A stretch of DNA of 64,000 nucleotides from Bacteroidota bacterium (GCA_018266455.1 JAFEAJ010000019.1:45664-109663), one strand, 5' to 3'. Positions 53,181 to 63,849 are shown, counted from the stretch's first letter. Made by a program: numbers and translations. Notes: a model not told the origin generated them from the letters alone.

Positions 53181-56100
53181 CTATCTGATCAAAGTAATGT
53201 CTCCCTTCTTCGTAGCTTTTGTCCCGTCAGAGAATTCCACATCAACCGTATATGCATACACATCCATAGGTTGTGGCGTGCCCCTATATGTGCCATCCCA
53301 CCCAACGTATTGGCTTGTGCTTTCAAAAACCTTTTGCCCCCAACGGTTATAAATCCTGAACATTAATTTAGCAATCCCAAAACCTTTTACCCCGATGATC
53401 CCATTTCCTCCAAACCTGCCCGGGGTGAAAGCGTTAGGCACATCAAACAAGGGGTTCACAATGGTTTGAACAGATAAACAGGATGTATCCGGGCATCCAT
53501 ATTGATTGTAAGCAACCAGGCAGGCGTTGAATGTGCCTGTGGTGTTGTACTGGTGGATTACTGTATCCATTGTTGTTTTGGTGGTTGAATCGCCATCACC
53601 AAAAAACCACTTATACAATACCGCACCTGTTGATGAATTATAAAAAACATTTGGGGTGTTGGCTATTGGCGGCACAGGGGTTGTGGTGAAGGCTGCATGC
53701 GGTTTATTGCTTACCGTAATGGTGGTTTTTGTTGAATCAATAATATTGCAGGTGTTTGTATCAATAACGGTAAGGCGTATCGTATAGCTGCCGATGCTGG
53801 GGTACAAATGAGTTGGGTTCACATCTGTTGAGGTTGACCCATCTCCAAAATCCCAGAAGAATTGCTGCCCTGCCAAAGAGGTGTTTTGAAAATAAGCATT
53901 ATAAGGAACGCATCCGGCTGCTGGTGTCACAAACCGGGCTTTTACCAAAGGAGATACCGATAGCAACCGAGTCGCTGAATCAGGGTAATTGCAATAATTG
54001 GTATCGATCATCAATAGCCTTACATTATACGTTCCGGGAGCAAGGTATGAATGGGTGAGGTTTTGGGTCCCTGCAGTGTCCATGGGCGACCCGTCACCAA
54101 AGTCCCAAATGAATGAGCCGGAAGAAAATGGTTTGCCGGGGGGTGTTGTTGAGGTATTGGTAAACTGGTACGATAAAGACTGGCAAGGCTTTAACTTCAG
54201 GGAAGTAAAATCAACAGGCGCCTTGTCATTTCTAACTGAGACATGAACATAAGAAGTATCGCTGATATTACAGGTTGAAGAATCGATGGTTATCAGCCTG
54301 ACAACATAAGCACCCATATTGCTATACGTATGCTGCACCTGGTATGAAGCCGTTGTGGCATCCGGGGTGCCATCGCCGAAATGCCAGATATATTTTTTCC
54401 CGTTCCTCACCTGGTCCTGCAAAGTCAAGGTCAAAGGAACACAGCCCACGCTGTCAAGCATCCCGTTGATATAAGGCTTCACATCAGAACCTACCCCTGC
54501 AAAATTGAACGCAATTTTAACGCCTGCCACATTACAGCCATTGCTACCGGTGCCATTTTTAGGAGACCATGTGCCTGGCGTTGTGGGGAAAACAATATTA
54601 GGTTGTGTATAGCAGTTCGCGCAAATGGCCTGGTATATCACACCGTTCCTGTCATAGCGGCTTGTTCCTCCGTCAACATGTTCGCTCAGCGATTGGCTGC
54701 GATCGGGAGAATCCTTTTGTCCGAAAAATGTGCCATATAACAAGCCAGTCGCATCCCTTTTAATCACGATAAAATAAAAATCTCTCCCATCGGTTGAAGG
54801 CTTAATAGCATTAGCCGTAAAAGGCATTCCTGAAGTTCCTGACAGGTCATAAGGATCGGGGGTCAGCAATTCATAAAATGACCCCCATCCTGAAATATAA
54901 ACATTTTGGCACCTGTCAACAAGGAAAGCTACAGGAGAAATATTCGGGCTTTTTGCGTTCACGCTACCAAAAGTTGTTGAATATACATAAGCTGAAAGGT
55001 CTTTTTGAAGCTTTGACACAAACTGTTTTGCCCCGGCATTCCTCCACGGCGCATTAACAACTGGCCATGTCCCAGTGGTAGTGCCCATTACATAGGGAAA
55101 GCCGAACCTATCGAACTTAACCCCATAAACCATGTCATAGCCATTAGTGCCTAAGTAAGTTGTTGCTTTCAGCGTGGAGCCATCACTGGAAATAATCGAA
55201 ACGAACCCGTCTGTGCCTCCCTGGAATGTTTTTTGAAGGGCATTGGCCTGCACACCGGGCATATCGGTGCTAACCGTTGCGCCACCAACATACAGGTCGC
55301 CTGTAGTAGGGCTTATGTCCATCACCAGCGCTGCATCATCATTGGTGCCCCCAAGAAATGAACTGAATATTACATTATTGCAGGTAGGGTCAATTTTTAT
55401 GACTGCCCCATCCTGATGAACTCCATATTGTTTTGCAGCGCCCAGGCCCATTTGCTTTTCAAACACATTGCCGACGATGGGAAAATCAACTGATTGAGTA
55501 CAGGTAGCTACATAAATGTTTTGAGCACCATCCAATATAACCTCTCCCCTGGACCAGTCCCCATAGTTACGAATCAGAGAATTTAATCCGATGGTATTGT
55601 TGTCTTCGTCCTGGTCCTGTATGTTTGTGCCATCGTCGCTTGTACCGCCAATGATCAAAGACCCGATTATCTTGGTGCCATCTGCGCTAAATTTGGTAAC
55701 ATAAATATCTCTCCCCCCCCCGCTTCCAACTTTATTTGTGGAAGGGAAATTAGCTGACCCGGTCCTTCCAAACACAATAAGGTTCCCCTGCGCATCCGCA
55801 ATCATGCTATGCGGGTATTCATTGCCCTGCCCGCCCAGATAAGTGGCATATAAACGGTTTACCCCGTTCCTGTCAAGCTTAATGATACCTACATCCCAGT
55901 GTGAACCAGGGGCATGATGTTGCTGATATGCGCCGGGAGAAACAGGAAAGCCTTCCCCTGCCACTATGCCCCCGGCAAATAAACTACCATCTGGCCCATA
56001 AGTAGCCGTGAACCCCCAATTATCGCTTTTGCTTCCAGAAAATGTAGAAAACACCAGGGTAGGATCAATGACCAGCGTAGCATCGGGAGAGTACTCTTTT

Positions 56101-56837
56101 AGCTTAAATCGGATCGTATTTTCGGATGACTGGAAAAACCTGCAATCGATTTCTTTTCTTCCTTCGTTGTTTACCTGGTAAGAAGCCGGCGCTAATTCTT
56201 TTGGCGTGCCCACAGAAGTCTTTATCAGCAATTCTTTATTCTTTATGCGCAATTGATCAGCCCCATCATATTTCATAATAATTTTATCGGGGTTGCCGCC
56301 GGGATGAACAATGATATCATATTTCAATACTCCGTTATTGGTATAATAGCGAACATCGATATTGGGATAAACATTTTTATAAGTGATGCCCTGGTAAACC
56401 CCGCAATGGCCTGCCCATTTAGAAGGGTCATTGCCGATGAAATAATTATTATAAGTGGGCAAAGGTTTGTCGGGGATGATTTCAACATGATCGCTTGCTC
56501 CTTCAAAACTTACCCGATAAGCATGCGAGCGCACTACGTCATTAACATCAGTAACATTGTTTTTTTCATTGTCAACCGTATTTGGAGCACGAAGATTTTG
56601 GTTCCTTCCATGATGGTTATGATCAAACCGGGCCAGGTCATTCTGGTTAACAAGCTTAACGGTGAAACCATTCTTGCCCAAATAAAAAGAACCGGCAGCA
56701 ACATCTGCCTTAAATTTTATTTGCGGGTCCCACTGGCCTTTGTTCTCCACAAACTCAAGATTAGAATAACTGCTTTGAGCTGTAGTTTTCAAAGCAACAA
56801 GAATGATTGAAAAAGCCATTATGTATCTTTTTCCCAA
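53181..56837 (-). CDS. PKD-repeat protein with T9SS type B C-terminal domain
   Basis: This secreted protein has about 1218 residues. It has a signal peptide (MAFSIILVALKTTAQ), an N-terminal domain starting LEFVENKGQWDPQIKFKADV, beta-propeller-like SBBP repeats, four PKD domains marked by WHFGDG, WDFGDG (twice) and WFFGDG, and a C-terminal gliding-type sorting domain (FDVPNAFTPGRFGGNG through YNRWGQKVFES to KGDITLIR). The TTG at 56837 or the ATG at 56819 is preferred because the longer frame would overlap recG by 41 nt. The protein is probably exported by type IX secretion with the help of the PorP/SprF protein encoded next to it. A surface adhesin role is inferred. Confidence 0.88.
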   Translation of the reverse strand: MGKRYIMAFSIILVALKTTAQSSYSNLEFVENKGQWDPQIKFKADVAAGSFYLGKNGFTVKLVNQNDLARFDHNHHGRNQNLRAPNTVDNEKNNVTDVNDVVRSHAYRVSFEGASDHVEIIPDKPLPTYNNYFIGNDPSKWAGHCGVYQGITYKNVYPNIDVRYYTNNGVLKYDIIVHPGGNPDKIIMKYDGADQLRIKNKELLIKTSVGTPKELAPASYQVNNEGRKEIDCRFFQSSENTIRFKLKEYSPDATLVIDPTLVFSTFSGSKSDNWGFTATYGPDGSLFAGGIVAGEGFPVSPGAYQQHHAPGSHWDVGIIKLDRNGVNRLYATYLGGQGNEYPHSMIADAQGNLIVFGRTGSANFPSTNKVGSGGGRDIYVTKFSADGTKIIGSLIIGGTSDDGTNIQDQDEDNNTIGLNSLIRNYGDWSRGEVILDGAQNIYVATCTQSVDFPIVGNVFEKQMGLGAAKQYGVHQDGAVIKIDPTCNNVIFSSFLGGTNDDAALVMDISPTTGDLYVGGATVSTDMPGVQANALQKTFQGGTDGFVSIISSDGSTLKATTYLGTNGYDMVYGVKFDRFGFPYVMGTTTGTWPVVNAPWRNAGAKQFVSKLQKDLSAYVYSTTFGSVNAKSPNISPVAFLVDRCQNVYISGWGSFYELLTPDPYDLSGTSGMPFTANAIKPSTDGRDFYFIVIKRDATGLLYGTFFGQKDSPDRSQSLSEHVDGGTSRYDRNGVIYQAICANCYTQPNIVFPTTPGTWSPKNGTGSNGCNVAGVKIAFNFAGVGSDVKPYINGMLDSVGCVPLTLTLQDQVRNGKKYIWHFGDGTPDATTASYQVQHTYSNMGAYVVRLITIDSSTCNISDTSYVHVSVRNDKAPVDFTSLKLKPCQSLSYQFTNTSTTPPGKPFSSGSFIWDFGDGSPMDTAGTQNLTHSYLAPGTYNVRLLMIDTNYCNYPDSATRLLSVSPLVKARFVTPAAGCVPYNAYFQNTSLAGQQFFWDFGDGSTSTDVNPTHLYPSIGSYTIRLTVIDTNTCNIIDSTKTTITVSNKPHAAFTTTPVPPIANTPNVFYNSSTGAVLYKWFFGDGDSTTKTTMDTVIHQYNTTGTFNACLVAYNQYGCPDTSCLSVQTIVNPLFDVPNAFTPGRFGGNGIIGVKGFGIAKLMFRIYNRWGQKVFESTSQYVGWDGTYRGTPQPMDVYAYTVDVEFSDGTKATKKGDITLIR

Positions 56838-56886
56838 GTTTTCTTTTTTTACAATGTAATCAATAAAAGCGAACCGTACAATCAGG

Positions 56887-58989
56887 TTAAGAAATACGGC
56901 TCCACTGTGTTTTCCCATGTTGGGCATTAAGATGGTTCTTCAATTTCTGGTTGGCAGAAGCGTTCAAATCAGGGTCATCATCCAACAATTTCCAGGCCAT
57001 TTGCCTTGCGGTTTCAAGCAATTGCCTGTCCTTAACAATATCGGCCAGCTTAAAATCGAGCATGCCACTTTGCCTTGTTCCTGAAATATCGCCTGGCCCG
57101 CGAATTTCTAAGTCTTTTTCAGCAATCTTAAACCCGTCATTTGTTCCGCACATGGTTTTTATCCTTTCTCTTGCCTCATTGTTCAGCTTATGAGATGTTA
57201 ACAAAATGCAGAAGCTCTTTTCTTTTCCCCGCCCTACCCTTCCGCGAAGCTGGTGCAATTGCGACAGGCCGAATTTTTCTGCGCTTTCAATGACCATTAC
57301 CGTTGCATTAGGCACATTTACCCCTACTTCAATTACGGTTGTTGAAACCATGATCTGGGTATCATGTTTCAGGAAACGCTGCATGTTCGTATCCTTCACT
57401 TCGTTGCTTTGCCTTCCATGCACCATGCTTATCCAATACTTTGGTTCGGGGAACCAGGCTTTCACATTTTCATATCCTTTCATCAGGTTCTCGTAATCCA
57501 TTTTTTCAGATTCTTCAATCAAAGGGAAGATAATATACACCTGCCTTCCGTTTTCTATTTCTGATTTCAAGAAACCCATTACCTCTGGCCTCTTGCTCTC
57601 ATAACGGTGGACGGTTACAATGGGTTGCCTTCCAGGCGGCAATTCATCCATGATGCTGTAATCAAGATCCCCGTAAGCAGTCATGGCCAGCGTACGGGGA
57701 ATGGGGGTGGCAGTCATCACCAGGATATGCGGGGGGATGAGAGATTTTGCCCATAGCCTTGCACGCTGCGCTACTCCAAACCGGTGCTGCTCATCAATTA
57801 CAGCAAAACCAAGGTTTTTGAACTGCACAACATCTTCGATCACAGCATGAGTGCCAATAAGAATATTCAGCGAGCCATTTGCGGCCTGTTCAAGTATTTG
57901 TTTTTTTTGTTTTGATTTGGTTGAGCCTGTAAGCAGTTCCACCGTTATCGGCATGTCTTTTAGCAAAGACCCCATACTATCTAAATGCTGCTTTGCTAAA
58001 ATTTCAGTTGGCGCCATCATGCACGCCTGGAACCCATTATCAATAGCAAGCAACATAGCCAGCAGTGCTACGATTGTTTTTCCGCTACCTACATCGCCCT
58101 GGAGCAAACGGTTCATTTGTTTCCCCGAGCCGGTGTCTTTCCTTATTTCTTTGAGCACTTTTTTTTGCGCACCGGTAAGCTCAAAAGGCAAATAACCTGA
58201 ATAAAAAGAATTGAACATTTCGCCCACCTTGCTGAACATGGCTCCTTTTGAAAACCGGTGGCGCTGTGATTGTAATAGCCCAATCCGTAATTGCGCAATA
58301 AAAAGTTCTTCAAATTTCAACCGCTCCAGGGACTTTTTGTATGCCTCAGCGTTAGCGGGAAAATGATTGGTCTGATACGCAGCAAATCTTGGCAAAAGTT
58401 CCAATTGACGGCATATTTCATCGGGCAAAATTTCAGGCAAATCCTTTTCAGTAATCATGTTCAGCAATGCCAGTGTCAACCTGGCAAACTGCCTCCCTCC
58501 CAACCCTCTTGCCTTAAGTTTTTCTGAGCTTGGATAAACAGGTTCAAGAAAGTTTTTTACAACCTGATTTTCACTTTCGGACATTTCAAATTCCGGATGG
58601 GTAATTTGCGGGCTCCCCTGGAAAAAGCCTGCCCGGCCATAAACAAAATATTCTTTCCCGACCTGAATGGCTTTTTGAGCCCAGGCAACCCCCTGGAACC
58701 AAACCAGGTCAAGTGTCCCGGAGCTGTCTTTGATAGTTGCAACAAAGCGTTTGCTTTTTTTTTCTCCAATAACTTCCACACTGATTACTCTGCCTGTTAC
58801 CTGGATGAAATCGGTTTGAGGGGTAATGCTGCTGATCAGGTTTATCTTAGTGCGGTCAATGTGCCTGTACGGAAAATGTTCAAGCAAGTCCCTGAAAGTG
58901 AAAATACCCAATTCTTTTTTCAGCAGGTCGCCCCGCTGAGGCCCAACGCCTTTAAGATACTCGATGGGGCTGCTCAAAATTTCAGCCAT
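56887..58989 (-). CDS. recG: ATP-dependent DNA helicase RecG
   Basis: RecG has 700 residues and remodels stalled forks and Holliday junctions. The N-terminal wedge domain begins LSSPIEYLKGVGPQRGDLLKKEL; Walker A is QGDVGSGKTIVALLA, the DEAD-box is DEQHRFGVAQRA, and motif VI is QLRGRVGRGKEKSFC. The length and the motif set are normal. The following CTD gene begins just beyond its stop codon on the same strand. Confidence 0.97.
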   Translation of the reverse strand: MAEILSSPIEYLKGVGPQRGDLLKKELGIFTFRDLLEHFPYRHIDRTKINLISSITPQTDFIQVTGRVISVEVIGEKKSKRFVATIKDSSGTLDLVWFQGVAWAQKAIQVGKEYFVYGRAGFFQGSPQITHPEFEMSESENQVVKNFLEPVYPSSEKLKARGLGGRQFARLTLALLNMITEKDLPEILPDEICRQLELLPRFAAYQTNHFPANAEAYKKSLERLKFEELFIAQLRIGLLQSQRHRFSKGAMFSKVGEMFNSFYSGYLPFELTGAQKKVLKEIRKDTGSGKQMNRLLQGDVGSGKTIVALLAMLLAIDNGFQACMMAPTEILAKQHLDSMGSLLKDMPITVELLTGSTKSKQKKQILEQAANGSLNILIGTHAVIEDVVQFKNLGFAVIDEQHRFGVAQRARLWAKSLIPPHILVMTATPIPRTLAMTAYGDLDYSIMDELPPGRQPIVTVHRYESKRPEVMGFLKSEIENGRQVYIIFPLIEESEKMDYENLMKGYENVKAWFPEPKYWISMVHGRQSNEVKDTNMQRFLKHDTQIMVSTTVIEVGVNVPNATVMVIESAEKFGLSQLHQLRGRVGRGKEKSFCILLTSHKLNNEARERIKTMCGTNDGFKIAEKDLEIRGPGDISGTRQSGMLDFKLADIVKDRQLLETARQMAWKLLDDDPDLNASANQKLKNHLNAQHGKTQWSRIS

Positions 58990-59402
58990 TTACAGGAAGG
59001 GTGTTGTTTTGAACAAAATTAAAGGAAATAATGCGTTTGACAGGCCCTCCAACGGAAGCTACTATTGCCAATGTGACCGATTTTATTCAAATTTCAAATA
59101 CCTGTTCCGTTGGCGTTCTGCTTTGCCATAATAACGATGAGGGATACCCGAAGAAATAATTTTTTAATAGGCGCCCATTCTTAACCATTGATGCCTGAAT
59201 AATGCCATAATCAAAGCTCGTTTTTTAATTTGATGCCGATTTGTGCTAACAAGCCATAAGCCGATATTCAGGGGACATGTGTATTTCAAATTCATAATGC
59301 CTATTTGCAAAAACTATATTATTTTTGAAACGCTATCCACACCAAACATGCACAACTCCTACTATTACTCTTCTCAACAGGCCTAAACTCGTTAACCTAC
59401 TT
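58990..59402. other. 413-nt divergent intergenic interval
   Basis: This stretch lies between the recG start and the DinB gene start. No gene, RNA or repeat is recognised; it should contain the two promoters. Confidence 0.5.
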
Positions 59403-59981
59403 ATGAGCCTTTTTAACAAGAAAACTTTTTTAGCTGAGCTGATAGACAGAACCGAAATAATCACTTCAAACACCAGGTCGTTTTTCCGGCTTGACCATGA
59501 GCAATTGAATTATAAACCAGCTTCCGATAAATGGAGCATTTCGGAAATTTACCAGCACCTGAACAGCATAAACAGGGTTTATAACAGCAACATTCTCCAA
59601 AAGGTAAGCAGTGCGCCAGATTCAAATATTGCTTATTGCAAAAGCGGGTGGATGGGCGACTGGGTATATGAAAAATTAATGCCCCGCCCTGATGGCACAG
59701 TTTACAAAATTAATTCTCCTAAAAATTTCAGATCTGTGTCCGGAGCTTGTGATGCATTCGATATGCTGAACGAATTTATTGAGCAACAAAACGTGATGCA
59801 CGATATCCTTACCAACATTTCAACAAAAAACCTTAACCGCAACAAAATCCCATTCTATTTATCAAAGTTGTTAAAATTCAGGCTTGCAGACACCCTGCGG
59901 TTTATAGTGGCGCACAATGAAAGGCATTTGATGCAAGCTTATCAGGTGATGGAAAAGACCCCTGTTGTTCAGAAGGGGTAA
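59403..59981 (+). CDS. DinB-like domain protein
   Basis: This 192-residue protein of the DinB/YfiT metal-binding four-helix superfamily begins SLFNKKTFLAELIDRTE; the PASDKWSISEIYQHLN segment supplies the first His and HNERHLMQAYQVM the C-terminal metal His pair. Members act as thiol S-transferases or damage-induced enzymes. The frame is open 26 codons upstream from a TTG, but the ATG at 59403 gives the family N-terminus. The 3' end overlaps the convergent dnaG gene by 13 nt. Confidence 0.85.
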   Translation: MSLFNKKTFLAELIDRTEIITSNTRSFFRLDHEQLNYKPASDKWSISEIYQHLNSINRVYNSNILQKVSSAPDSNIAYCKSGWMGDWVYEKLMPRPDGTVYKINSPKNFRSVSGACDAFDMLNEFIEQQNVMHDILTNISTKNLNRNKIPFYLSKLLKFRLADTLRFIVAHNERHLMQAYQVMEKTPVVQKG

Positions 59982-62002
59982 ACAATGGTCCCCTTTCTAT
60001 TGCCCAGCTCAATCTGCATCTGCTTCAGGTGCATGTGCACTTCCTGGAAATGTTTTATTTCTTCTGCTGTAGAAGTTGGCTTTTTTAAATCTTCCTCATT
60101 CAGCAATATCAGGCGTTTTATTTTTTTCAACTTTAGGTAAACCATCACTCCATCGGCTTCATCCCTGTAGTTGTCTTCCACATTGTATAAAAACACTTCG
60201 CTGGCCGCATTCTTGTTATAGAGGACTTTTGAGCTGAATTCCTCATATTTCAGTTCCCAGATGGCTTTGTTGATCGTATGCGCCCTGTCTTCATCATTCC
60301 AGCGATGGCTTAGCTCATAAGGGTGATTGGTAGATTCGATAACCAGTTTCACGATCTCACTGTCTTCAAAATAGGCAAAATCAGCTACTGACAATTGCTG
60401 CCCTTCCCGATTTTTCTCTTTATAGATTTTCAGCACTTCCGCCACTTTTTTGTTCTTGAACATTTCCTCGTCGATCTCATCTTCAAAAATATAATCGGCT
60501 ATTGTTTTTTCGCCTGCCCATTGCTTTGCCCCATAAGTGAGCAGCACACGCACTATGGCACGTTCCTGCAGTTCATCCTGGAAAAGAAGATTGAAAGTTT
60601 CGTCACTCAGGTCGCCAGGCTCGGCAGGTTGCTGCTGCAGCTTTGCGGGTGGCGTATTCTTTTGGGCTGACTTAAATTCTTCTTTTGAAATTTTTTCGCG
60701 GATGAATTTATTCACCAGCGTATGCAATCCTGTTTCTTCAATGCCCAGTAACTGTGCGCATTGCTGTACATAGTCCTGTTGCCTGGTGAAATCCTCAATC
60801 TTGTTCATCTTTGCAATTGTTTCAGCAACTTGGTTCACAACTGCTGCTTTTTTTGAAGAATCATTCCCAGCTTCTTTAAGGGAAACTTCCAATTGGAACA
60901 AGATAAAATCTTTCTTGTTGGCCGCAACAAAATCGCGAAAAGCTGCGGCGCCAATTTTGTTCACATAACTGTCAGGGTCTTCTTTATCGGGTATCAATAC
61001 CAGTTTCACATTCAGCCCTTCTTCCAAGGCCATGTCCAGCCCGCGAAGCGCCGCTTTAATGCCGGCAGCATCGCCATCATAAATGATGGTAAGGTTATTG
61101 GTATATTTTTTAATAAGCCTGAGCTGGTCCTGAGTGAGCGATGTGCCGCCACTCGCTACCACATGTTCAATACCCGCCTGATGAAGAGAAATGACATCTG
61201 TATACCCCTCTACCAGCAGGCATTCATCATTCTTGTCGATGGCCTGCCTGGCAAAATAAGAGCCATATAAAATTTTGCTTTTTATATAAATCTCATTTTC
61301 CGGCGTGTTGATGTATTTTGGCGCTTTGTCATTGCTTTTAATAATGCGGGCGCCAAAGCCAATAACTTTCCCGGTTTGGTTATGCACCGGAAAAATTATC
61401 CTGCCCCGATAGTTATCGGCCGGTTTATCATCGCGCATCACGACCAGCCCGCTCTTCTGCAGATATTCATTATTAAACTGGCTTGCCAATGCCTTTTTTG
61501 CGAATGCATCCCTCTGCTCAAGGCAATACCCCAATTGAAATTTCTGAATAATCGCTTCACGGAAACCTCTTTCTTTCAAATAGCTCAGGCCAATATTTTG
61601 CCCTTCATCATCATTAAAAAGAATATCAGAAAAATATTTCTGGGCATAGCTATTAATAATGTAAAGGCTTTCAGCCACCTGTTGCTGAAGCTTCAGTTCA
61701 GGGCTGGCTTCTGTTTCCTCAATTTCGATATTGTACTTATTGGCCAGCCAGCGCAATGTTTCTACATAAGAATATTTTTCGTGCTCCATCAAAAAGCTTA
61801 CGGTATTGCCACTGCGGCCGCAGCCAAAGCATTTGTATATTTCTTTTGAAGGAGAAACAGTGAAAGAAGGTGTTTTTTCATTATGAAATGGGCAAAGGCC
61901 AAGATAATTGGCGCCCCTTTTCTTGAGCTTCACAAAGCTGCCTACTATATCAACAATATCGATATGGTTTAATATCTGCCGTATTGTTTCCTGCGCAATC
62001 AA
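59969..62002 (-). CDS. dnaG: DNA primase
   Basis: DnaG has 677 residues and makes RNA primers for replication. The zinc-binding domain has Cys37, His40, Cys58 and Cys61 (LCPFHNEKTPSF, KCFGCGRSGN); the catalytic core has DNYRGRIIFPVHN and the Toprim motif VEGYTDVISLH. The start codon is TTG at 62002: an in-frame stop lies just upstream and the following IAQETIRQIL matches the usual MISQETI-type N-terminus. The C-terminal helicase-interaction region is present. It is divergent from the membrane protein gene. Confidence 0.97.
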   Translation of the reverse strand: MIAQETIRQILNHIDIVDIVGSFVKLKKRGANYLGLCPFHNEKTPSFTVSPSKEIYKCFGCGRSGNTVSFLMEHEKYSYVETLRWLANKYNIEIEETEASPELKLQQQVAESLYIINSYAQKYFSDILFNDDEGQNIGLSYLKERGFREAIIQKFQLGYCLEQRDAFAKKALASQFNNEYLQKSGLVVMRDDKPADNYRGRIIFPVHNQTGKVIGFGARIIKSNDKAPKYINTPENEIYIKSKILYGSYFARQAIDKNDECLLVEGYTDVISLHQAGIEHVVASGGTSLTQDQLRLIKKYTNNLTIIYDGDAAGIKAALRGLDMALEEGLNVKLVLIPDKEDPDSYVNKIGAAAFRDFVAANKKDFILFQLEVSLKEAGNDSSKKAAVVNQVAETIAKMNKIEDFTRQQDYVQQCAQLLGIEETGLHTLVNKFIREKISKEEFKSAQKNTPPAKLQQQPAEPGDLSDETFNLLFQDELQERAIVRVLLTYGAKQWAGEKTIADYIFEDEIDEEMFKNKKVAEVLKIYKEKNREGQQLSVADFAYFEDSEIVKLVIESTNHPYELSHRWNDEDRAHTINKAIWELKYEEFSSKVLYNKNAASEVFLYNVEDNYRDEADGVMVYLKLKKIKRLILLNEEDLKKPTSTAEEIKHFQEVHMHLKQMQIELGNRKGTIVYPF

Positions 62003-62303
62003 ACTGTTTAATTTTTATGGCAAATTACAGCAATTACATGCATTTATCCGAAAGCAAACCCGGTTTTATAAAATTATAGCGATGAATAAATTGCAACCGG
62101 GGGCTTCTGTCTTTTTCGGTTATCCATCAACGATATGCCTGATTGCAGACCTCCTGTCAGCTAATTTATGACCGCCGTTATACTTTGTTGTTTTCTGAAT
62201 TTTTTTGCGCAAAAAGCGAATAGTAAATTAAGTAAAAAACTAAGTAGTTCTACTGATAATAAAATAAGGCTTTAATCGCTTTATTTGTGGTTAAAACTTT
62301 ACT
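62003..62303. other. 301-nt divergent intergenic interval
   Basis: This stretch lies between dnaG and the membrane protein gene. It is AT-rich with no gene, RNA or repeat recognised; it should hold the two promoters. Confidence 0.5.
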
Positions 62304-62978
62304 ATGAAATCTGAATTTTACCCTATATTAAACATGGTCATAACAAATGTAGCCATAGCCTTTTGCCTAGCCCCATTCCTGTTGGTACTATGGAAAAAAT
62401 TGCAATTCGAAAGAGCTTATACATTCATTGGTATTTATTGGCTGGTCATAGGCCTGTTGAACCAATACAACTGGGTACAAAGCACAAATGACAATGAGTT
62501 GCAGGCACAGCTCTTGTTTTTAAGGAATTTCTTTGGCATTCACCTGGCACTTATTATTTTTATTGTTTACTCAAAAGGCAAAAAACGAAAAAGTATTTTA
62601 CTCACCTTGCTGGCCTTTGTTTTTTTTGAAACGCTGATGATGGTATGGAATGGCATTGAAAACGATTCTAATGTTATCATCATCGGCATTGGCTCTTTAA
62701 TTGTAATGGTATATAGTATCGTTGGGCTTATAGAATATATAAACGAAATATATCATTCGCCATTAGAGAATGCTATGTCTTTTATTAGCGCAGCATTTCT
62801 TTTTGCTTATGGCAGCATCACGATGACAAGCGTGCTTAACGTGCTTCGCATAGCAAGCCCAACCGACCCAAATGAATCTTTTCTTTATTATGTAGGGCTT
62901 TTAATATCTGCTTTGCTATCTTGTTTTGGCCTTTGGCGCTATGCTGAAGCCCCTTCTTTTTACAAAGGCAAAAAATAG
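62304..62978 (+). CDS. Multi-pass membrane protein, function unknown
   Basis: This 224-residue protein has about seven hydrophobic segments (near 8-30, 38-55, 70-92, 98-115, 123-145, 155-178, 190-210) and short charged loops. It has no catalytic motif or known family. The repeating helices with a positively charged loop after the third (SKGKKRK) suggest an inside-positive seven-helix layout. It precedes a secreted DUF1080 gene by 76 nt on the same strand, but a common role is not evident. Confidence 0.65.
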   Translation: MKSEFYPILNMVITNVAIAFCLAPFLLVLWKKLQFERAYTFIGIYWLVIGLLNQYNWVQSTNDNELQAQLLFLRNFFGIHLALIIFIVYSKGKKRKSILLTLLAFVFFETLMMVWNGIENDSNVIIIGIGSLIVMVYSIVGLIEYINEIYHSPLENAMSFISAAFLFAYGSITMTSVLNVLRIASPTDPNESFLYYVGLLISALLSCFGLWRYAEAPSFYKGKK

Positions 62979-63054
62979 CAAGCGTATTTTTTAATCAGCG
63001 TTTATTTTTTTTGACTAACTTACCGTTCATTTTATCACCTTAAAAGTAATAAAC

Positions 63055-63849
63055 ATGATACGGATCGCCGGCGCTCGCTTTTTAAAAAATTTTTTTTCTC
63101 TTTTTGTTACAGCCGCTTTTTTATCATCAGTTTCGAATGCCCAAATGGGCGACCCAAAACTGACTGAAGTATATAGCCCCGTGCCTCCGGTAGTTACCCC
63201 AGGGAAAACAAATAGCGATCCTCCTTCCGACGCAATTATATTATTTGGTGGAAAAAATCTCGACTATTGGCGTTCAGTAAATGATACAGCACAACCCGCA
63301 AATTGGATTGTGAAAGATGACATTATTACAGTTAACAAAAGTGGAGGGAACATAGAAACCAGGCAGTCGTTTATGGACTACCAGTTGCACATTGAATGGC
63401 GCATACCCTCTAACATTACCGGCGAAGGCCAGGCGAGAGGGAACAGTGGTGTTTTCCTTGCATCGACCGGCCCGGGAGATGCTGGCTATGAGTTGCAGGT
63501 GCTCGATAATTACAACAATTCAACCTATGTCAACGGGCAGGCCGCCAGCATTTACAAACAGGGTATCCCACTTGTTAATGCCTGCAAAAAACCTGGTGAA
63601 TGGCAGAGCTATGACGTAGTATGGTCAGCTCCACGCTTTAACGATGACGGCTCATTAAAAAGTCCTGCAAGAGTTACTGTTTTCCAAAATGGCGTGCTCG
63701 TGCAAAATAATTTTGAGCTGAAAGGGCAAACCCTGTATATAGGCAAACCCTTTTATAAAAAACATGGCCCATGCCCAATCAAATTGCAGGCCCATGGAGA
63801 CAAAAGCGAGCCCATCAGCTACAGGAATATTTGGATAAGGCCTTTGTAA
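63055..63849 (+). CDS. DUF1080 / 3-keto-disaccharide hydrolase-like secreted protein
   Basis: This 264-residue DUF1080 protein has a signal peptide (hydrophobic segment to SNAQ, about residue 30). The family pattern is present: AIILFGGKNLDYWRSVND, then MDYQLHIEWRIPSN, GNSGVFLAS, GYELQVLDNYNNSTYV, and the C-terminal PISYRNIWIRPL. It is a relative of the protein at 9163 but is longer and clearly distinct. It probably acts in the periplasm or outside on oxidised glycosides. The 151 nt after it to the window end hold nothing recognised. Confidence 0.88.
   Translation: MIRIAGARFLKNFFSLFVTAAFLSSVSNAQMGDPKLTEVYSPVPPVVTPGKTNSDPPSDAIILFGGKNLDYWRSVNDTAQPANWIVKDDIITVNKSGGNIETRQSFMDYQLHIEWRIPSNITGEGQARGNSGVFLASTGPGDAGYELQVLDNYNNSTYVNGQAASIYKQGIPLVNACKKPGEWQSYDVVWSAPRFNDDGSLKSPARVTVFQNGVLVQNNFELKGQTLYIGKPFYKKHGPCPIKLQAHGDKSEPISYRNIWIRPL

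Noticed and set aside
61402..61420. CCGATAGTTATCGG palindrome inside dnaG
   Set aside because: It codes for the conserved DNYRGRI segment of primases, so it is not an inserted element.
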